This document shows positions 56,801-64,000 of a DNA stretch of 64,000 nucleotides, in pieces. Source of the stretch: Rhynchospora pubera (lineage: Eukaryota; Streptophyta; Magnoliopsida; Poales; Cyperaceae); assembly GCA_028095005.1 (NCBI GenBank), contig CM051462.1:170323955-170387954 (forward strand). The letters are read 5' to 3'. How positions within the stretch are numbered: position 1 is the stretch's first letter; each line of letters starts with the position of its first letter. The translations under genes were made by a program, and so were the position numbers. The notes under the pieces were generated by a model that searched no databases, had not been told where the DNA came from, and saw only the letters and a program-made list of their open reading frames with translations.

Positions 56801-58827
56801 GAAACATCCGAGCAGCGCAACATGAGCTACAGCTACTGCAGATACTGGCCCGATGCCTACTAGAGCAGGCAGGACGACTCTGCAGGTCAACGTTGAAACG
56901 CCAGATGCTGCCCCAGCAATCACAGGTTCTTCCAGAAAACATGTCAGGTATCATGCTTCCTCTACCTCTCCAACTTATTTAATTACAGGGTCCGATCTCT
57001 GATCTTCATTCCACTTGAATAGGATCTTTACAAGTTTGAGTTTGTATTACTGTAATGTTGCAGCTTTTCAATTTTTAAACTGGCACTGCTGTTCTCAATT
57101 CTCATAATTACGTCATAGGAAAGCTTAATTTTTTATTTTTTTTATTTATACTAGATTGAGGTACTTCAATTTAGTCATCAAACATTAATACTAGAAGCTT
57201 CAAAAATAGCAAACATAACTATTTACACTTTATTTTCATCTGATGTTCACAATATAAGTTATTCTTCCAATTTAGTGGTGCTACATGAGATTGATTATGT
57301 GAGAAATGACCTAAATCTACTTACCGTTTCTTTCCAAGGCATGCATTTTTTTTATTCAATTTAGTTCTTGTATACAATCCAGAAAGAAATAAAACAATAT
57401 GTAGTGTAACCACTGCGACCATTATCTGAGTAAAATACTGTCAACATTATTGTCAAAAATAATTGAGGAATAGAGAAAGAACACACAACTCCCAGAGAAT
57501 CACCCTTCCCACCCAAGTTTTATTGATTCTGTTAAAGTTAATTTTTACACAGCGTTTTTCTCCTTTTTATCAATCAGAGCTATTCTTAATTTCTAAGGCA
57601 TATCAAGCTATACAAGGAAACTTCTTTTACAGGAAATCAAAAATAAAATATTTCTTGATGAAGCATTTGTATAGATAGCAGCTTGATATCCTTTCAATAT
57701 TCCTTTCCTCCTTTGAATACACGCATATCTCTTAGCATATCAGCACCATATCAGTTTCAGCATATCAGCAGCGTATCACTTGAGCCACAGGAACCGAGTG
57801 TAATCTTAACAATTATTAACTTCGAAAAATATATAGTAAAAAAATTGTGTTAAGTAAATTGCTTTGTACGTGCACATAGCAAAAAAAAAAAAAAAAACAG
57901 GTATTATTAAAAAATTTTGTTTCGGAAACTTTGAATGTATATATATGTTAAAGGTTTTCCGCAACCAATTTCTGCGCAACCACTCTAACCTTATATATTT
58001 TTGGGCAACTGAGTAATCTCGTTTAAATGCATGTTGCAGCGACAGTTATACGTATAATGGTATAAGTATGAGCACATGCTTATTCCAATAGCCATATCCA
58101 CAAAAAGATATTTAAAGCTCTTATGTTCATGCCAAATGTTTCACCCTATGCAGTTCAAAATTCCTCTCATAAAATCAATTGATGAGTTTGCTATCTTCCT
58201 GTTCCTTATCCGTATGCTTTAGCACTCTTGCTGGAGGTATGGTGTACAATATTTCCTAATTGACTTATATTCAATATCATTTCAAACTGCTCCATCATTT
58301 CCATATATTTTCTTGTTTAATTTTGCTTGATAGTTGGTTTCAGTCAGGAGCTCAGGCAAGAATCTAGCTAGGTATACATGCAGAAACCAATAGTTTTGTA
58401 TTAGCTGACATCAAAGTAGTATTGTCTAGCATCGAAGTTTTCTCAGGGCAAATAGTACTTCAAAATGTTTCAACAAAATATAATTTACCATCGCTTAAAT
58501 GCAAGAAGCAAGAGTAAATTTGGAAGCACTACTAATTTTCTGTGAGTACGTACTGCAGCAGGTTCTGCTCCAGTGAGGCACCGTTCAAAAGATCCAGGGT
58601 GGAAGTATGCAAAGATTGTTAAGCGTGGCCCGCGAATGCGGATAAAGTGCAACCTGTGCGGAAAGGAATACTTCAACAGTATTACCCGAATGAAGAGACA
58701 CCTGGCAGGTATTAGTACTGACATTTCTGCATGCCCCATGTCCCCAGCACAAGTTAGACAGGAGATGAGAAATGCTGTAAGTCCTGCCCCACCACGTCGC
58801 ATTCCATCCTCCAGACGTGGGGCTTAA
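53833..58827 (+). CDS. BED zinc-finger protein with duplicated Gln-rich exon
   Basis: Proposed exons are 53833-53944, 54945-55298, 55440-55604, 56777-56947 and 58562-58827. All junctions are GT-AG, all in phase 1, giving 355 residues. Exon 1 is a basic/Gln-rich start (MDANYERRAGKRRLDLIQ). Exon 2 of the set is Pro/Gln-rich. The next two are homologous to each other (SLNQTGTTRAALHEQL and SLNHTRRNIRAAQHEL; both LLEQAG/PLEQAG-like and ending NMS). The last exon is a BED-type zinc finger: DPGWKYAKIV, CNLCGKEY (CxxC), ITRMKRHLAGI and the final ACP. BED fingers bind DNA and are common at the N-terminus of hAT transposases; here nothing of the transposase body follows, so this looks like a domesticated or truncated derivative. 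A further 76-nt open exon candidate at 54701-54776 would shift the frame. Exon limits in the middle are prediction. Confidence 0.65.
54167..54312 (-). mobile_element. PIF/Harbinger-like MITE, copy 2 (reverse)
   Basis: The ends GGGTGCGTTTGGAT and complement are flanked by tca (54164-54166, 54313-54315). It is nearly the reverse complement of 24635-24791. It lies in intron 1 of the BED-finger gene. Confidence 0.88.
54480..54500. repeat. Poly(C) tract, 21 bp
   Basis: A run of 21 C within intron 1 of the BED-finger gene, unusual in this AT-rich region. Its exact length could be a sequencing or assembly estimate. Confidence 0.9.
55430..58000 (+). repeat. Tandem segmental duplication carrying an exon and intron
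   Basis: Exon 55440-55604 and exon 56777-56947 are homologous, and so are the following introns. Shared phrases are gagtttgtatta, attgcagcttttgaa/gttgcagcttttcaa and ttctcataat-like text. aaggttttccgcaacca appears at 56288 and 57950. Unit length is about 1.34-1.66 kb, diverged by indels. Confidence 0.8.
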
Positions 58828-59470
58828 CAATTAATTTCATTTGGTGAATGTGAAGATCTTTAAGAAAGTTTGTAGCGCTGTTAATTAAGTTGATTTCTTG
58901 CGATTTTTACATTGAACAGTTTAACATATATTAGCTTGATGATGGATGGGAAGTTGGGAACTCCTTGCAGCAATGCAGTTACTATTCTGATAATTGTAAA
59001 ACTTAGTTAAGTTGAATATTGTTCTATCTGAGTCATTATTTAGCTTGTGCGTCATTTCAAGTGAAACTCGTGCCGTAGTTGAAGGTAATAGCATGGTGTC
59101 TTTTTGCAGCCACATCAATCAAAGATTTTTCAAGTTGCAATATTTGGTATTTTGGGCATTGGGGCATGTACTGTTATTAACTTGATTGCTTGATGAAAGC
59201 TTTTTTTTTTTTTTTGTATGCACTAAATTTAAGGATTCACAAATTATATATACATGGTTTTGAATTAAATGTATCGAGTTGATCCAAAAGGAATTTAAGT
59301 TAGGCATATTGAATGTGGAGTAAAATTTGTAACCAAGCTTAAATCTAGATTTTTCATATATATATATATATATATATATTGAAATAGATAAAATTTAATA
59401 TGTCAGTTCTTATGGAACAATGATGGGAAAAAAGATAACACCTAGTCAATTGGATAACCTTGTGTAGATC
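58828..59470. other. BED-gene 3' region and intergenic
   Basis: AT-rich with a TA microsatellite (59358-59380). No gene seen. Confidence 0.5.
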
Positions 59471-59616
59471 AAAAGATCGAGGGATAGGAATTTTGAATCT
59501 GTCACACATGAGCCAAGCATGCACTGATGTGCAAATGGCTTTGGAAAGTAAAACATATAAATCACAAAGGGTGGTGGAAAGATATTTTAATAGCTAAATA
59601 TAATCGATGCAGCAAC

Positions 59617-60487
59617 CATGGTTTAAAAACTCGGCGAGTCGACTCGGAATCGGCCCGATTCGACTCGGACTCGGCGGCCGCCGATCCGATTTTTACCGAG
59701 TTGGAGCGGATTTGGTGGAGGTCACCATTAATGATTTTTTTTCCATCCATGGAGAGAAAAAAGAACGAATATAGGCAACATAGATTAGGTGGTAGGGCAG
59801 TAAAATCGTGTCAATAGGCCGGAAAAAGCAATAGGCGGAGCCATGGAGCCTCTCTGTGAGGGAATTTCAACCCTTCCGTACAAAATAGAGAGAGGCGAGT
59901 GATGGCCTGATGGGTACGGGGAAGAAGAAAGGAAGGGAAAGGGTCAACTGGATATTTCCATTTCCTACTTTTCTATTTTAAATTAGATCAACGGCCCAAA
60001 TTATTTAAAAGTGAAATAATTTCAAAAGAAAGTGATTTTTAATCGAAAAGGTGATCCAAAGACATACAAAAATTGAAAATTTCATTCTCTACGATTCTAT
60101 CTGATATATTAAGGTGTATTAAGAAAATTATCTTCATTAAAAAATTATTTTTCACAGAATTTATTTTTATTAATTATGAAATCTCAATTTAATTGATATA
60201 AAATTAAATTTCTAAAAAATTTGAAATGTCACGCTACTTCAATTATTATATTAAATTTTATTTTAGTTGATTTTATGCTTCTAATATTCGATTTATTAAC
60301 TTAATTATGAAAAAATAGTTGTTTCTAATTTTTTCCTTATTTTTTCTGATTTTTAAAGATATTAAAATTATTTTATATGAAAATCCGAGTTTCCGATCCG
60401 AGTCACCCGAGTTTTTCCGAGTCATCCGATTCAACTCCTTTTACCAACAGTCCGAGTCCGAGCCCGAGTCCGAGTTTCAGAACCATG
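59617..60487. mobile_element. hAT-type element (871 bp) inside a LINE
   Basis: The element begins CATGGTTTAAAAACTCGG and ends with the complement of CATGGTTCTGAAACTCGG. A perfect 8-bp duplication, GCAGCAAC, lies at 59609-59616 and 60488-60495. Its ends are full of gactcgg/ccgagtc repeats. No transposase. Confidence 0.92.
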
Positions 60488-60558
60488 GCAGCAACATAAA
60501 TAAATGGCCAGTGTTTTGGAAGCATTTGAAATCAATGGAGCCAATGTTCAATATAAAC

Positions 60559-61010
60559 TTTTTTTTTTTTTGAAGAAAAATGAAGGTCTAGCCTTCACCT
60601 TTTGTATTAATTAAAATAAAGTTACAGTCTTTGTTTTAGCCAGTAGCTAAAACTGAAAACAAAAAGAAAGAAGAGACAGTAAAAGTAAACAGCAACAAAA
60701 TTCCTCTTTTTCTAAAAAAAAAACCCTGGAAAAAAAAGGAAAAAAGGAGCAAAACTAAAACTAAAACTTCTTCAAAGTATTTCAGGGATAAGTTCAGAAT
60801 GCGATTTTTCAAGCCCTCTAAAAACTCTGGCACACCTTTCTCTCCAAAGGACAAAGTAGGCAATAGCAAAAATATCTTTGACCTGATTCTTTATAGAAGA
60901 ACCGGATAAGATGGCAGAGTGGTGAACAGGTATGGCCGAGCCAAAGGTAGCAGAATGTATCAGTGAGTTACAGAGCAATGAATCCTTGAGTAAAAAGTAG
61001 AAGCTGCAAC
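60559..61010 (-). mobile_element. 5'-truncated LINE tail inserted in another LINE
   Basis: A 13-T run at 60559-60571 is the poly(A) tail of a - strand insertion. The coding part (60978-60772) reads FVLWRERCARVFRG, the ORF2 end seen in L1-like plant elements. LINE sequence of the host element continues on its right side. The right boundary is approximate and no duplication is obvious. Confidence 0.7.
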
Positions 61011-61456
61011 TGGCTAAAATGGTGTGGAGATAAGCCTTTGAGTATTATCTATCATAACATCTTCAAAATATGCTATGATGCTAATATAAAGGTTGCAGAG
61101 GTTTTAGGAATATTGATGATTTACAGTTCCTAAGGCAATTAATTAATGGGAGTCAAGAGGAATATAAAGATATGCTTTCTATGATAGCTAATTACGGTCC
61201 TCTAATTAGGGATGACCCTGATAAGGTTAGATGAAACTTGACAAATAAAAATGAAACTTATACTACAGGTCAACAAAATTTATTTGGTACATGAAAATAC
61301 TCTTAAAGACCGAAATGTTCTTATGGATTGTTAGTAAAAAAAGTTTGCCAACCAAACGAGCAATTGGGGTTCTGTCCTTTGTGTAATGTCGTTCATTTTG
61401 TCTGTAATAATTGGATGAGAACTTTTGTTTAGGGGAGAGGGGGGTTGGCAAGTATA

Positions 61457-61892
61457 CAGCCTAGTATGGTGATGTCTTCCTTGGCACCCCTAAGATTTTA
61501 AGACTCTATGGAGAGGTTTTGTATTATATACTAAATTTTGTTATAATATATAATATAATATATTACATCCTAATAAAAAAGTTCAAATAATCTAATTAAG
61601 TTTATTATTTATTCAAACTAGTTTAATTATAATTTTTCTTTAAGAGAAAATTTAGAAGACAAAAGATTACAAATAAAACATTGCTCAAATATGACAATTT
61701 TTGCTTATTATTTTTGGAAGCAAAAATTACTTCTTTATTTATTTGATATAATTCATGTTAAGAAAATTACTACTATAAAATAATATAATATTATTTTTTT
61801 ATTAATTTTTCTAGATTTTTAAACTTTCAAACTTTAGTATGCCTAAGTAAAAAATTCTAGCACCCTAAGTTTCTCCCTCGTATCGGGCCTGC
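61457..61892. mobile_element. Possible hAT-like element inside the LINE
   Basis: cagcctagtatgg at the left and the complement of caggcccgatacgagg at the right are imperfect inverted ends. ggcacccctaagattttaag and the complement of cttagggtgctag also mirror each other inside. It lies exactly where the LINE reading is interrupted. No clear 8-bp duplication was found, so the ends are uncertain. Confidence 0.45.
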
Positions 61893-62643
61893 GTACAAAC
61901 TGCAGATCAAATACGAGAAATGCTCAATACGCGACTAGCGCAATCATCGTTTACGCAAGAAGGACTATGGAAGTCGTCTCAGGATGGTAGTTACTCTTTG
62001 GTGAGTCTTTACAGACTACAAGCTGATCCGCTTGTACATAAGTACATTGTGCCTATGCTAAACTTTTGTGGAAATGTAGAGTTCCACCCAAGATTAAGAT
62101 TTTTATGTGGCTACTCCTTTAAGATAAGTTACTAACACAACGAAACCTTCAAAAAAGAGGATGAACCTCCATTTCGGCTTGCGTTCTTTGCAACAAGGGA
62201 TGTGAGGAGTTAGTGCTTTTTCTTTTCTTGTAGTGTCGCTGTGCAGCTGTGCTAAGCAATTGTGGGTATTGCTTAACCCGAGGCTTAATTCTTTTTTAAA
62301 CCTTGCTCAGTTTCAAATAAGAGATTTGTGGATTTTAAATAGAAGAGATTGGGACTACCTCAGTTTGGCGGTTCTTTGGGAAATTCGGAAGACAAGAAAT
62401 GCGAAAATTTTTAGTAACAAGGGGGAGCCGTTCCTCCCTGATATGGCAGTGCGAATTCGGCTTCTAGCTCAACAATGGATGACACACGCTTGATGGACCC
62501 GACTTAGTTGTTTTTTAGGTTTAAGTTTACTTCACTTTATATTTTTCTTTTTCTTCTTGTTTTTTTTTGTACTGGTTGTAATTTACTTGGTAGGTTTTCA
62601 TAAAATCTGCTGGATGCCTCTTGCATCCTGCCTTAAAAAAAAA

Positions 62644-63854
62644 GGAATATATCTCAAAATTCAAACAGAGAAAATACCAACTTACAATTTACACAAAATC
62701 CTACAATTCAAAAGTCAAGACCAGACAAACAGGAGCAAATCTCTAGTTACCAGCCAAGTATATATATATATGCATCATCCATAGTGTGCGCATCTTCGAA
62801 ACAAACAGACGAGCAAATCTCTCGTCATTTCTCACTAATATCACTTTATCAACAAGATTTATAGTTATATTTACTAATTTTCTTTAATTTTGAAAAAATA
62901 TAGTAAACATAAAAAATATCAAATATAAAGTTATACTGAAATATCAAGTTAATTAATTTGTTTATATAAACTTCTCCAAAAGTTAGACATTTAAAAGCGT
63001 TGATTTAGACAAAAAAATTATATAACTGTCAAAATATTTAAATATTACTAAAAAAAAATTAATATGGATTAGACCATGTTTCTTTTCGCACATATGTTCC
63101 ACAATCACTATGGGGAATGAGAAGCAAGTAATTGTGGCATGCACAACTTTTGGTAATGAAGAGCAGAAAATTGAGTGAAAAAATATTTTGTGAATATTAA
63201 ATTAATGGAGTTTTGAAAGGAAGCAAGCTGATGATGTCTGAATAATGTGTACATGAGAAATTTGACAAGGCAGAACAACATGTAAAAATGACCTCATTTA
63301 GTTAAGTTGAAAACTCGGTTGAAGCTTTTAGTATTGTGACTGAAAAGGCGCGACCGAATTAGAGATGTTGACAATTAACAAATAATCACACGTGTCTGAT
63401 CTGATCAGGGGAATCAACTGCCTTTTCCCACTCGTTCCATCATTAACCGCTCAATTAGTTTTTTCTTTTATTCCTAAACACTCCTCTGATCTGATCACCA
63501 CCTATTATATAATTATAGTTTCTTCCCACAGTCCCCCCCTCTCTCTCTAACCGATCAAGACATAGACTCTAACTCCTGAATCCTGATCAGGTCTCACGTC
63601 AGTAATTAATAAGGCATTTTATAATATTGTCCTTAATTCCTTTTTTATTTCTCCTTATTTGAAACTTAATTAATTGTGCTTCTTTTTATTCCCTTTTATT
63701 TATTTCATATTAGTTGTTTTATCATATTGCAACAAGTTGTTCTTTTCCATGGTTGAGTCATGGGTCATGGGGCCCTGCTGTTAGAGTTTCTGCTGCCCTT
63801 TCACTTCTTTCATTTAATGCATGGCCATATGTAGAAATTGTACTCAGTACAAGA
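62644..63854. other. Intergenic, no gene seen
   Basis: AT-rich DNA with a short TA repeat (62760-62771) and no supported coding region. Confidence 0.5.
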
Positions 63855-64000
63855 CAGTGGCGACTCTAGACTTATTTTAAGCATGGCCACACAAGAAAAT
63901 GAATTTGATTTCGTTCAAAGCAATTAGACTAAGCAAATTAGATATCAATTTCAAAGTATTTAAGTGACCGATTTAAACCGCTCAATGTCTTCTTCATATC
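63855..64000. mobile_element. Left end of a hAT-like element leaving the window
   Basis: CAGTGGCGACTCTAGACTT matches the usual CAGTGGCGGATCTAG-type hAT terminus, cf. the element at 43106. The other end lies beyond 64000, so this is provisional. Confidence 0.45.

Larger units (their letters stand above)
59470..62643 (+). mobile_element. L1-like LINE remnant with nested insertions
   Basis: The C-terminal third of a LINE ORF2 can be followed in pieces. KWLWKV...KGWWKDILIAKYN lies at 59530-59616 and KWPVFWKHLKS at 60496-60550. PLSIIYHNIFKICYDANIKV lies at about 61035-61110 and DPDKVRWN-like text at about 61208-61235. The zf-RVT-like region follows at 61898-62260 (DGSYSLVSLY, FHPRLRFLCGY in broken frames) and the end at 62350-62490 (REI/WEIRKTRNAKIF). 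An A-run at 62635-62643 closes it. Frameshifts and stops are frequent. A hAT element, a reverse LINE tail and a third element interrupt it. Confidence 0.8.

Noticed and set aside
58485..58830. - strand frames opposite the BED finger exon
   Set aside because: Shadows; the + strand has the zinc-finger residues and clean splice acceptor.

Overview
The window is nuclear DNA of a flowering plant. It is AT-rich, with spliced genes, plant-type LTR retrotransposons, L1-like LINEs, a CACTA element and many short inverted-repeat elements (MITEs). I cannot name the species. No RNA gene, CRISPR array or prokaryotic feature was found.

Four host genes can be supported. (1) A heavy-metal-associated isoprenylated plant protein (HIPP): three exons, 29308-32320, + strand, complete from the metal-binding CxxC to the CaaX box. 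(2) A four-exon gene on the - strand (42666-47404). It encodes an acidic-then-basic protein with a likely mitochondrial presequence and resembles the plant GAMETE CELL DEFECTIVE 1 type. A 2.8-kb Mutator-like element sits in its last intron. (3) An alkaline ceramidase of 257 residues in two coding exons (48249-49328, - strand). (4) A small BED-zinc-finger gene (53833-58827, + strand), built from glutamine-rich exons, one of which is tandemly duplicated.

The rest is largely transposon archaeology. Between 8.15 and 21.6 kb a decayed CACTA element (genes on the - strand) contains an Athila-like Ty3/gypsy remnant. That remnant is split in its reverse transcriptase by a 4133-bp solo LTR, apparently of Tekay/Del type, with a perfect 5-bp target duplication. 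At 21.9-24.1 kb a LINE is split by a hAT element. At 26.8-28.6 kb a MITE is split by a 1.5-kb solo LTR that looks like a reverse-oriented Copia (SIRE-like) LTR. At 51.75-53.1 kb a MITE is split by a hAT element. At 59.5-62.6 kb a LINE is interrupted by a hAT element, a second LINE and probably a third element. Many insertions keep exact target-site duplications, so order of insertion and boundaries can be read directly.

The most unusual signal is a shared architecture in two unrelated retrotransposons. The Athila-like element carries the palindrome ATTTCGGWCCGAAAT in pairs whose centres are 20-21 bp apart, in its LTR and in three places inside its coding region, where it is read in three different frames. 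The 1.5-kb solo LTR carries nine pairs of a different palindrome, AGCGTTGTRCAACGCT, each pair spaced 20 bp. This suggests DNA-level function, for example as sites for dimeric proteins on one face of the helix.
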